From Lingula anatina (lineage: Eukaryota > Brachiopoda > Lingulata > Lingulida > Lingulidae): 33,053 nucleotides of DNA. The position numbers were made by a program, and so were the translations under genes. Location: positions 294,498 to 327,550 of the forward strand of contig NW_019775522.1 of assembly GCF_001039355.2 (NCBI RefSeq), written 5' to 3'. Shown here one piece after another: positions 20,463 through 30,102 of the stretch; positions within the stretch are counted from its first letter, which is position 1, and each line of letters opens with the position of its first letter. The notes under the pieces were generated by a model. It worked only from the letters and a program-made list of their open reading frames with translations. It made no database searches and was not told the origin of the DNA.

Positions 20463-20849
20463 TTGCATTTGTGCAAGTGCAACTTTGGTTGTGGGACAAA
20501 CTGGAAATTTCATCTACGGATACAAGCACTTTGACTAAGGATGGGTTTAAGAGCACTAATTTGGACCGGTTGTATTGTATAGAACTGTGAGTCTATATTG
20601 TTGTGTCTTATAATAGCACACACAGGTTCCCTACATGTTTGTGGTTTAAGCATATCATTATTAATGTACCATTATAAACCTGTGTATTCCAATTTTATGA
20701 AATCGTTCAATATAAAGTTGAATGAGTGATAACTGTTGATTTATAAGTCCTGTTCGCTCCAGACTTAGTTAAGAGGGAGATATTATTTTTAGTGCGACAC
20801 TTCTGAAGAAAAAGTGCAAGTTGAAAAGATATAAATTAAAAACACGCAT

Positions 20850-20890
<41 letters not shown>

Positions 20891-21382
20891 AGAGTGTATC
20901 AACTATTCGGTACTTAAACCATTTAATTTTGGTTCCCTTTGTTGTTACGAAGCAGTTTTAATAGACATATTTGCAGTGCACATCAGAATTCAGTTCTTCG
21001 TTGCACTTTCCTTCATTTATTAACCATGCAGCTGGTTTGTAAGGAATATGATTAAGTCTTTACAGCTCTTACTACTTTCAAAGAGGAGGATATTCTGACT
21101 GACGTCACGAGACAGCACATTAAAGAGTTATTTATCTGTTTTATTTTTTAATATAAATATTCACAAATTATACTTAAACCAGACTTTATGATAGACTTTA
21201 AAAATTGTACAAAAAAAGCTGAGACGAATTTAAATGAGAGCTGTTTCATAGTTCGGTAAATTTCTCTCGGAATAGTCAATTTCAAACAATTGCAAAAACC
21301 AGATTCCTTTTATTCGCTTCAATGCAACACATGGCGTATGATAGACTGATTTTATAACTACCGAATATAATTGAAATGCAGT
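20463..21382. other. ASNS 3' UTR and convergent intergenic DNA
   Basis: No canonical AATAAA follows the ASNS stop closely. TATAAA near 20711 with T/G-rich DNA after it, or ATTAAA near 20835, are variant poly(A) candidates. The rest is AT-rich DNA before the convergent minus-strand terminal exon. Confidence 0.4.
20851..20888. repeat. (CA)n microsatellite
   Basis: About 18 CA units downstream of ASNS. Confidence 0.97.
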
Positions 21383-21388
21383 TTTATT
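21383..21388 (-). terminator. Poly(A) signal AATAAA for the orphan terminal exon
   Basis: TTTATT on the plus strand reads AATAAA on the minus strand, about 115 nt after the stop at 21504-21506. This spacing suits a 3' UTR. Confidence 0.5.
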
Positions 21389-21503
21389 TGCCATAAATCA
21401 AGCAAGTTCAATACATAATCTCAAAAAATCAAACATAATTCTCAAGTTGATATTCCGCCTGGAATCATGTGTGAGATCAAAAGCTGTGATTGATAAATAA
21501 GCA

Positions 21504-21641
21504 TTACATGACGTCACCACCTAAAATGTCAACGTTGTGACGTCTTGGTCGGGGAGGGATCGTCTTCATCCATAAAACGTAGCTGTTTAACCGGATTTTC
21601 ATTCTGTTTTCCAGGTGGGCCTCATATTCATCCATTAGTGC
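21504..21641 (-). CDS. Isolated terminal coding exon of an unidentified gene
   Basis: The acceptor tttgcag ends at 21642. Only one frame is open: 45 codons then TAA (21506-21504), reading ALMDEYEAHLENRMKIR... and WMKTIPPRPRRHNVDILGG. The composition (charged amphipathic helix, then a PPRPRR basic-proline patch) looks protein-like, and an AATAAA follows. I do not recognise the family. It cannot be an alternative end of the neighbouring YG-repeat gene, because exons 1 and 2 of that gene end in phase 1 and this exon is open only in phase 0. Upstream exons would lie at higher coordinates, possibly beyond the window with the YG gene nested in an intron. An unspliced short ORF starting at the internal ATG (21635) is the alternative. 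Confidence 0.45.
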   Translation of the reverse strand, partial: ALMDEYEAHLENRMKIRLNSYVLWMKTIPPRPRRHNVDILGGDVM

Positions 21642-22116
21642 CTGCAAATACATTAACGAATTTATTCACTACAAAAAAATCCCAATGCTCATTGCCAGCG
21701 ACGTCATGATAACAACCAATCAGTAAATTATCTATAATCGTGAAATTCATGTAAAAATTATGAGAGTTATAAAGGAACGATGATGTTTTTTTTAGGTAAA
21801 GGAGAAAGAAATGGCAATGTCATTGTGTTTGATGATACTAATTACCATATGGTCACTTGCTACTTTGTACTGACGTAGGGGTGAGACGACAGTTTCATGC
21901 ACCGTTACAAACATAAAAAGGCACAACTATAAACATTGCAGTGAAATTATATGTCCTAGTATGTTTTTATACATAACAAAACGTGTCAAATGACTAAATG
22001 TCATTTCAAAAGAATAAAAAATATCTGCAAGATCACACCGCTTATAAAATAAAATACGAAAAACGTTTACACATTGTTGTTTTTCTAGCGACAAAATGCT
22101 GACGTCATACCTGTAT

Positions 22117-22643
22117 TTAATAATGGCGCTTGCCGTAGCCTTGACTTTTAGATGGGTATCCATATTGGTTGCCCTGTCCGTAACCGCTGCTTTGGTATCC
22201 TCCGTATCCGCCGCTGCTGCCGTATCCACTGCTTTGGTATCCTCCGTATCCGCCGCTGCTGCCGTATTGGTTCTTTCCGTATTGGTCGCTGCTGCCGTAT
22301 TGGTTCTTTCCGTATTGGTTGCTGCTGCCGTATTGGTTCTTTCCGTATTGGTTGCTGCTGCCGTATTGGTTCTTTCCGTATTGGTTGCTGCTTCCGTATT
22401 GGTTCTTTCCGTATCCACTGCTGCTGCCGTATTGGTTCTTTCCGTATCCACTGCTGCTGCCGTATTGGTTACCGTATTGGTTGTCACGGCAGCCGTAAGC
22501 GTCACACTGGTGGTTGTTGCATGGTTTGTAGCCGCCGCTGGAAGCGTCGCAGAAGCACCAGACCTGACCGTCGTACTGCTTCTGGCAGCCGTAGGCGTAG
22601 GGGTTCACGTTCACTTCGCCGGACCAGCAGCCACGGGTCACGC
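22117..22643 (-). CDS. YG-repeat gene exon 3: second half of Cys-rich module plus repeats
   Basis: Acceptor tttccaaccag ends at 22644. Encodes VTRGCWSGEVNVNPYAYGC, VWCFCDASSGGYKPCNN, then the repeat tail to the stop TAA at 22119-22117. The three long frames on the opposite strand and in the shifted minus frame here are by-products of the in-phase 33-bp repeat. Confidence 0.88.
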
Positions 22644-22714
22644 CTGGTTGGAAAAATGAAAAAAAAAAAGGTGTGTTAGTTGGGATGCAAAGAATATGCT
22701 GTGACTTTGTAGCC

Positions 22715-22759
<45 letters not shown>

Positions 22760-24245
22760 GGCCGAAAATCCCTGGCCTACGACGACATAAGAACCACCAA
22801 GGAGGTTGGGGTAGACATAACGAACGTTGTTGGAATAAGCTGCCCTCACAACTGACCAAGACAATAGTTAACCTAAAGATTTTGTAGTAGTTAAAGATAT
22901 CACATATTTGGCCGAAATTGCATTACCCGTTTAGATGGCTTGGATTGACCGTGCTGAGTATAATTTTGTAGTAGCTGAAGAAAACTATACTTTCGCTAAA
23001 ATTACAATACCTAACAGACTTATATACTAGTAGAATAAAGCAACTAAGTTTGCTTTGGGACAAAAGTACTTTAGACTCCGACGGACCAATGAACCGACAG
23101 GCTTAAAAAATTTGGAACGGGCGGCTGTAAGCTGTTAGGCGAAAAGGCAGTAAGGCACACAAACAGACAGGGGCAGACAGACAGACAAAACACAATTTGA
23201 TTACTCACGTTTGCTGTACTCATCGAATCTGGTAAAGCATCTTCCGCTCTTGCAGGCCCAGACGTCCACGCCGGAACCTGGGGCGTCAGGGTTGGCGCAC
23301 TGGGCATAGCCAGACTGGCCGCCATAACCGTAACCGCTCTGCTTCAGCGAATACTCACAGTTGTAACAGTCTAAGAGGAAAAAAGAATACAAAAGGAAGT
23401 TTAGTCATGTGATCGTTTTTGTTTGTTTGTTTGTGGATTGGTTGGTTAGTTGGTTGGTTGGTTTCCATTTTTGTGTGAAAAATTTCGCAGATTGGACTTC
23501 TACTTTTCTTTCCTAAATAGTGTCTGGTTCTGTCGTGCAAAGGATATTAAGAGTAAAATTCAAAACAATTCAGGTTAACTTAGCTGTCACCGTTTAGACC
23601 TTAGCTTAGACCAAAGCTTAGACCTTGTTGCACTGTCGAAAACATTGAACAAATCCTAACATCTTTGCCCATGGAGGATTTTTACAAGAAATAACCCAAA
23701 TGGAAGCACTGGTAGATATCCCCTTATATTTCAATCAAAGCAAATTGTGAAAATTTTATGGAACAAAGAAATGCCACAATCATATGACACAATAAACAAA
23801 GTATGGAGATTAAATATTTATAAAAAAAAAAAACATTAAACAGGTTAAATATAAGGTACACAGTGGGCGTCATAGTTGTAAAACAACTTTGTAGCATTTG
23901 GTATGCAATGACAAAGGTCCCGTGAAACATTTCTTCGAGCCTTGAGCCGAGTACAGAAAATGTTGCAGTTGAAAATCAACAGATGAGAGGAAACTCCACA
24001 TGCTGTTTTGAGCGCTGTTGCTGAGACGCGAGTAATGATATGAACGCAACGCAAGCTCTTAGATGAGGTACGGCTAGCTCACTTCAGAATCAACCACTAA
24101 TACCCAATGAACGAAAACCGCCGCGATTAAATTAACCTACATTATTGAGAGTTAGTAGATATACGGATTACTTACTTGATCCATAGGGATCGGAGCTGGC
24201 ACTAATGTACCCAACTGCAAGAATCAATGTCACTGCAAAAATCAT
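22117..24245 (-). CDS. Secreted Cys-rich (Ly6/uPAR-like) protein with Tyr-Gly-Asn-Gln repeat tail, 252 aa
   Basis: Joining 24245-24176, 23370-23209 and 22643-22117 (minus) gives 759 nt, 252 residues plus stop, with both junctions in frame. Residues 1-16 are a signal peptide (MIFAVTLILAVGYISA). Residues 25-120 hold ten Cys (25, 28, 48, 63, 68, 83, 97, 107, 109, 119) in the order CxxC, C, C, CF, RGC, C, CxC, CN, recalling Ly6/uPAR (LU) three-finger domains; Cys124 and Cys129 are extra. Residues 139-204 are six tandem 11-mers (GSS[SG/NQ/DQ]YGKNQY), followed by two 14-mers (GSSGGYGGYQSSGY) and a basic end KSQGYGKRHY. No GPI-anchor tail is seen. Tyr/Gly-rich secreted repeats are typical of silk-like, adhesive, cuticle or shell-matrix proteins; an extracellular structural role is inference. 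The LU assignment rests on cysteine order alone. Confidence 0.85.
22180..22461 (-). repeat. In-frame coding minisatellite (33-bp and 42-bp units)
   Basis: Six 33-bp units at 22264-22461 encode the 11-residue repeats, and two 42-bp units at 22180-22263 encode the 14-residue repeats. Units differ mainly at the residue pair after GSS (SG, NQ or DQ). Confidence 0.93.
22720..22758. repeat. (CT)n microsatellite
   Basis: About 19 CT units in the second intron of the YG-repeat gene. Confidence 0.97.
23209..23370 (-). CDS. YG-repeat gene exon 2: first half of Cys-rich module
   Basis: Acceptor cctcttag, donor AAAC|gtgagt, phase 1 on both sides. Encodes residues 24-78 (NCYNCEYS..., a short GYGYGG stretch, VDVWACKSGRCFTRFDEYSK). 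The split codon C|GC gives Arg78 at the next junction. Confidence 0.88.
24176..24245 (-). CDS. YG-repeat gene exon 1: signal peptide
   Basis: ATG at 24245-24243; the exon encodes MIFAVTLILAVGYISASS + DPYGS and ends at a consensus donor (A|gtaagt) in phase 1. The predicted signal-peptidase site follows ISA. A TATA box about 100 bp upstream supports this as the true first exon. Confidence 0.88.
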
Positions 24246-24344
24246 GATTCTGTCTCAGACCTTGGAACTAGAGTTCGCAAAAAATCAGCCTGTCTCTTCT
24301 CCTGACGGTGACGATTGTGCGCTCTTGCTGGCTTCACGCAAGCA

Positions 24345-24352
24345 TATATATA
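24345..24352 (-). promoter_or_regulatory. TATA box of the YG-repeat gene
   Basis: TATATATA on the minus strand lies about 100 bp upstream of the ATG. With the usual ~30-bp spacing, transcription would start near 24320, giving a 5' UTR of about 75 nt. A TATA promoter suits a strongly expressed tissue-restricted gene. The start site itself is inferred. Confidence 0.55.
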
Positions 24353-27300
24353 CATACTGTCTTCACCGGTGAGATCGTACCCACCAAAGGCATAGGCCCC
24401 GAGGCTTGCATTGTTTGCCGTTTGGAAGCAATAATGTCCCTGCTACGTGACTCGTATGGGCCGACGGTTAATGGCGGATGCGTAGTCGTCAAAATGCCGT
24501 ATAATTTGAGCTCTCTGCAGCGTGTGCGGCATGAGAAGTTAGCGATTAATATGTTCAAAGGTTTTGCGCCTTCAAGCAGTACCATTGATATTGTAGTTAG
24601 GAGCGGGTGAATGTGGTTGCTGGCCAGCCGCGTGCTAAATACTTATGTTTACCTCTGAGGGGTGAAGTGAAGTTTTGGCACTGTCCAGTTCACTCTCTGT
24701 GGTTCTTCCATATGAATATCCATCTATAAAATCTATTTAAAATATACAAAGTAAGATCGTTGACGATCCCTTCACTTCTGTATAGAATTATGTTTTCATT
24801 AAATGTTCGATAATGGTCTGTGTAGAATTCGGTCGTAAAAAATACCTCAAATAATTGAATTTGTATACTCATTTATACAGTAGTTTGTAATTTAATTTTA
24901 ATTTCATGCCCAGCCATTAAACTGGATGATAATTGTACGCAAAATGTGCCTCTTCTAGCTGCGGGGAATGCAGACATTACAACAGCCTGGGAAAGGAAAC
25001 AGTTGTATCTGGTGCATTTTATTGCGGAAATACTCATCAACAGATTCACTTATTTAGCACTGCTAAAGATATGAATTTTAGTGAGAAATACTCCATACTC
25101 TGAACCACTGTATTGTTCGGAACTTCCAAGTCATCCATAAACTTTACGATTTACATCTATGTCGGTTTCATTATGCTTTATCTTCATTTTGTGCACGGAT
25201 TCTTTACCTTGATAATACTTTATGTGTTGACATCGGGTACAAAGTCACTTTCAGAGTGTGAATAATTAGGAAAAAGAACACTGAATTTCCTACACCTTAC
25301 CGTTCCCTGCACAACAGTCACCAGTGATGGTGAGAAAAGTTACATAAAGAAGATCACTGGCTTTTTCTAGTAGCAGCAGAATTGTATGATTACTGTATTT
25401 ATGCATCATGATACAGCGAGCAGAAAACACGGACTGAAATATATAATTTCAATTTGAACCAAAAAGAATTACAAAATAAGTGCTTAAGTGTCACGCTCTT
25501 TACATTTGGTCATATAAAATGACAATGAACAAAGAGGAGTATATGTTGGCGCATTCCCCACTATTATTGTTAATAACGTTCCAAAAAATAACCCATACCT
25601 TCCTTCTTGAAGAATTTGTCGCCAACGATGACAATCCTTACTAACTGTCAGGTCAATTATAGGGTTATAGGTCAGAGAGGGACAGAGGTCAGTGAGGGTC
25701 AGAAGTCTCTAGGAAGATTGGTCAATGGGAAGGGATGGGATGGTACCAAGCGTTCATAATGCTTTTCACATGTTAGCATATATAAATAGCTGGGAAGTTT
25801 GACTTTGATAATGATGGACAACTTTGAGGGGGAATCAATCGCTTCGCCATCATAAGAATTTTGAAACACTTCTCATCCATTAGTGGCTTGCTTTCATCGT
25901 ATGATTTCAGTGCATATATGCAGTCTATATATAGTTTATGTAATGTTACAAATCCTAGTGAACCCATATTCATGAGGCTTGGCAGCTACAGACAATGCTA
26001 ACAATTGAGACTGTTCCTCTGCATACATACTATATTGGATCTTACGTCCTGCCAAATGTTGTCTCTCTACTGAATAAATCATGGGCTACGAGTAATTTTA
26101 CAATAAAATAATTGTGTGGTTTAATTACGTCAACGTCAGCCAAATTACAAAGGTACCAAACCCACGAGCGATGTCCAGCCCTAGGTAACTATTAGAAACA
26201 TTCTTTGACTTTTACGAGTTTACAAGCTAATAATGTGTATGAACATAAGGACACTTTGAACCATCTTACAGAAGTGCTAATGTACCCAAAATACCTTTAA
26301 TATGAATTAAATGACTTGCCTGTGAGCGTATTACGTCTACACGCCCGTCTTGCTACTAGCTGTGCCACAGCCTTTGGTACCAACTGATACATCTGAATGA
26401 GAATACAATGGATGTTCTAGCCTGCATGTTCTATGCGCTCTTTTATTTTCCAATATCCCATAATCAGCTGCACCCCTTGTCAGTTCTAACTGTTATATAA
26501 TTGAAGTACTGGTGTGCATTTAATATATTGATTTTTTTCCACAACGAGCTTTTTTATTTTCGAATTACCTATTAAGTAGACACTGTCTTGGTGCCAACTC
26601 TTTTTTTACGTTCATTTTATAATGCATTTTTTTTTCACAAGTACGTTGCCTATAGCGTCAAGGCACAGAAAGTCGAAGATAACACAACTGTCATATCATC
26701 GCCGTATTACCAACATCTCTTACTCCTGCAGATGAAACATTCAGAGATTCGTAAATTATAAAGATGCCTGCTCTTGGGCATGAACAAATATATGAAGTCA
26801 TCAGATGATAAAGGTAAGGGTGAAGAGGGATGTATACTAAACCGCGTTACATCTTTACCATAAAGAAAAACACTATGTAGACTGATGAGGACTTGTCTAC
26901 TCACATATAAAACAAAAAACCATGCATCGAATCATTTAAAACCAAAACTAATTAAGACAAACATCAAGATAAATATTCAATGCCAACTTTACTATTTCTT
27001 CGCAAATTTTTGTCACAGCAAAAACTGAACACTGTTATTCAAACCTGTTTGGTGGGTGATGTACTTTTAAAGGTTTTAATTTACATTGCACTTATGTATT
27101 TTATAGGCTGTACTTTTGCTTACAGAACATTTCCTGCAACGACAGTGCCAGGCGGTCCTCGTGTTTCGTGAAAAATGGTCCAATAAAGCAGGCATTTGAA
27201 CTCGAAGGGCTATGGATCACTCCAGTAGGTTTGAAGATAATGCGTAATACGTACGTAACACGGTTGCCAAATTTTGTCAATTTTGATATAATATTACATA

Positions 27301-28162
27301 ATGCTTAACGGCATAATCACGACCAAAAGCTTAATTATGCATTTTTGTTAATGTAAGGATTTAGAAAATATAACGTATACCCTGGTGAGGTTACTATTAA
27401 AACCCTTTAGTATTAATTGACAGCTTTTTTTATTGAAATTGAATATGGGTTGAATGATTTCGCTTTGATACGGGAAGTAAAACATGTAATGGTTAAGATT
27501 TTTTTGTCAAAAACATTCCATATAAAAAATAACTTTTCTCAAACTGGATCAAGCGCCAAGTCAAACGCTCGTTTAGATTCTTATATCTCGTACACGTCAA
27601 GAATCTGAACAGCATGCCTCTCTTGTTTCAAATATGTGGTTGAGACCGCAGTCGTCGAGTATTGAGATGTAAAATCTATTTAACACACTTAAACTTATAA
27701 GTATCACCTCAGCGATGACTTTGATGTTTAAAACAAAATTTAACCTCTGGGCTGTCTACTTTGCATACTTAAAAACGTACGTATCAATTTACAGTTCATC
27801 AACAAGAGCATAGGACTCTAAAGCATTTGTAATCAGAATTCGTATAAATTCGTACACCTATCACCCGCCTCCATTAAGACAACTGAATCGGCCAGCTCTG
27901 CAGCGTGGTCCATTCAGTAATTAGCACGACTGAGAAGCAGCCAAGGTGACAAGCTGTCGTTATTGCTCTTTGGCCTCTCTTTACCGAAGGCAGTGGGCAA
28001 GCAACACCAATATGTGCCAGAAGAACAGTTGTCACACGAGACGCGTGGGGTCTATTGATAAAAAGATTTCATTAACAAACCTCCATGGCATACTGACAGA
28101 TACGACATCACGCAGCAGTTGTACCATCAGTGTTCGTTTCGAAGGCGGGGCTTCGTGAACAT
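24353..28162. other. Upstream flank of the YG-repeat gene; no gene supported
   Basis: The first ~250 bp (to 24610) are less AT-rich than the rest and may be proximal promoter. Beyond that I see AT-rich DNA with short uninformative frames. A 66-codon minus frame at 25773-25973 has no recognisable similarity or convincing splice sites. Confidence 0.45.
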
Positions 28163-28315
28163 GACAGACACCCAATAGGGCGGTGTCTCTCGCTTTGACA
28201 GACACCAAATAGGGTGGGGTCTCGTCACCTTGACAGACAGCCAATAGGGCGGGATCTCGTCACCTTGACAGACAGCCAATGGGGCGGGGTCTCGTCACCT
28301 TGACAAGCAGCCAAC
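28163..28315 (+). repeat. 35-bp tandem array with repeated CCAAT and GC boxes
   Basis: Four copies of 34-35 bp (28163, 28197, 28232, 28267) and a partial fifth (28302) share GACAGACAGCCAATAGG then GCGGGGTCTCGTCACCTT. Copies 1, 3 and 4 keep CCAAT next to GGGCGG; copy 2 has CAAAT and GGGTGG; the fifth keeps only CCAA. Confidence 0.93.
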
Positions 28316-29628
28316 TGCACAGGCGTTTTAATGCCACTCCTTTCCAAATCGGAGTGATCTTTGCAGATGATTAACACTCATTAATAATCTAACTGTACTC
28401 AAGAAGTCATGCTACTCCCATCCCTTTCCAAGAAAACTCTAATTGAGAAACGAGTTTTATTTCACTTTAAAGATATCGACGTGATAGGCCCGAGGGAAAA
28501 TCTTAAGATTGTCACTAAGCGGTCACGTTAGGACATTCCGGTATACGTGAACCATTTTATATTCATCAAATAAATGGACCAAGGGTGCAATCGACGGCTC
28601 ATGAGATCGGACGTTGCAGGTGACATTTGGCTGGATGTTGATCACTTCATTAGACATTTCTCGTGGTTTCTTTATTGAACGTGGGTTGGCCGAGATGGGG
28701 CCGAGTATGGATTTTTGAATAATAATAATAATGATAATCCAAAGAAATCTCAGACATAACCGACTATATGGGGACCTAGGCAAGGTGTAAAATGCCTTCT
28801 TCCCAAAGAACTTTTATGAGCATATTACCAATAGTAGCAGTATGAGATTCAATGTTTTTTCTTTCCATGTACCACCGACCCTCCCTCAATACCCATCTTA
28901 AATGCTTTACTGGAAGAAAAATACCTAACTCTTTTAATATATCTTGGATCATTCTACTTGGACTCAACATAACTACAGAAGTTTAATAGGTTTATGCTAC
29001 ACCTTTGCCAGATTTCCCAATAAAACAAGGCTTGCACCACCGTGTAGTTGTCTTTATGCAAGAGGGTGGCGTGTGATTCTTCTACAAATCATATAAAGCT
29101 AAAATGCAGTTGGGTCTCTTTTCGCACAGTCTATTTTAAAAATAAAACACCGGTGCAGATATGACCTTGCAGTTCACCATTTTATGCGATTTGGCCCGAA
29201 GGAAAATGCGCCAAATTTTATGTTCCCGTGTTAGGCCACGCGTGTTGCTGTTGTCGGGGTTCGCCAGATTCAGTAGCACGGATTCTATTCTTTTACGTTC
29301 TAGTTGTTTTCGTGCTTATCAATAACATAAAGATATGACGACTAAATCGCGACAGTGTTGGTAGCCAAGGATTATGATTCTGAGAGCTAGGTATGCCGCT
29401 GCTGCATTCTACTCCTCAAAGTGGAGAGGGGGGAGGTAAATTAAACAGCTTCAAAAACTCCAGACATAGAGTGTAAAGCCGGCTGATATTGTTTATCGAG
29501 GCTTTCAACCCAACATTAACTATTTTTAAACCCAAATACATACCACGTTTAGTACGTTATGTGCCCAAGAGTGGTTCAAAAAGGGGCTCTAAAATATTTT
29601 GCATACTGCCTGCCCCCCCATACATACA

Positions 29629-29631
<3 letters not shown>

Positions 29632-29667
<36 letters not shown>
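29632..29667. repeat. (GA)18 microsatellite
   Basis: Uninterrupted GA run of about 36 bp. Confidence 0.97.
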
Positions 29668-29670
<3 letters not shown>

Positions 29671-30058
29671 ACTCGGAAAAGTAAATAGAGATGTAAATGA
29701 CCCTGGATTATTGTTGGCTTGTAAGGTGACACCACTTAGGTTGTACATGTAATAAAAATATAATAGGAACTGTACGTGCGGTACCACTTTGATGAACAGT
29801 TTAAGACTTTGTCACTAACGATATGTAACTTGGCATCTTAACACTTTTATCCGCTGTGGGGATACATCACATTGTGAATTTATCTTTGGAAGCATTTAAT
29901 TGCTTACCAGTAAAAGAAATTGGAATGAAGGGTTTAAGGTTGGTTGAATTTTGAGTGTGATAAAAACAACTAACGTATCTTCAAAGCGTTAGTGGCACTT
30001 TTGTAATTGCTCTTTCATGTACCCTAAACCGCCTCTCACTCGAGTTCCAATTTCATTC

Positions 30059-30102
30059 AAGAAAAAGAAAGAAGAAGGAGAAGAAAAAGAAGAAGAAATA
30101 AA
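30059..30102. repeat. Purine-only (GAA)-rich tract
   Basis: About 40 bp almost entirely of A and G on the plus strand, built from GAA and GAAA words; triplex-capable in principle. Confidence 0.85.

Noticed and set aside
20259-22461. Functional link between asparagine synthetase and its Asn/Gln-rich neighbour
   Set aside because: The genes are convergent, separated by another exon and not co-regulated by any visible signal. Adjacency of an Asn-making enzyme and an Asn-rich protein is most simply coincidence.
22096-22679. Long overlapping open frames on the plus strand across the YG-repeat exon
   Set aside because: Val/Ala/Leu- or Cys/Arg-repetitive translations arise because the 33-bp repeat keeps all frames open. 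Only the minus frame has splice-compatible exons, a signal peptide and a sensible cysteine pattern.
24308-24610. Plus-strand 100-codon frame upstream of the YG-repeat gene
   Set aside because: It overlaps the TATA box and 5' UTR of that gene on the opposite strand and has no recognisable similarity.
25773-25973. Minus-strand 66-codon frame sharing a 13-nt word (TCATCCATTAGTG) with the orphan exon at 21504-21641
   Set aside because: The match does not extend beyond 13 nt, the peptides do not align convincingly, and no good splice sites flank it. Probably coincidence.
28523-28970. Minus-strand open segments (SPSRMIQDILKELGIFLP... and a following frame)
   Set aside because: Composition is somewhat protein-like, but the two segments are in different frames, are interrupted by stops and an ATT microsatellite, and resemble no family I can name.
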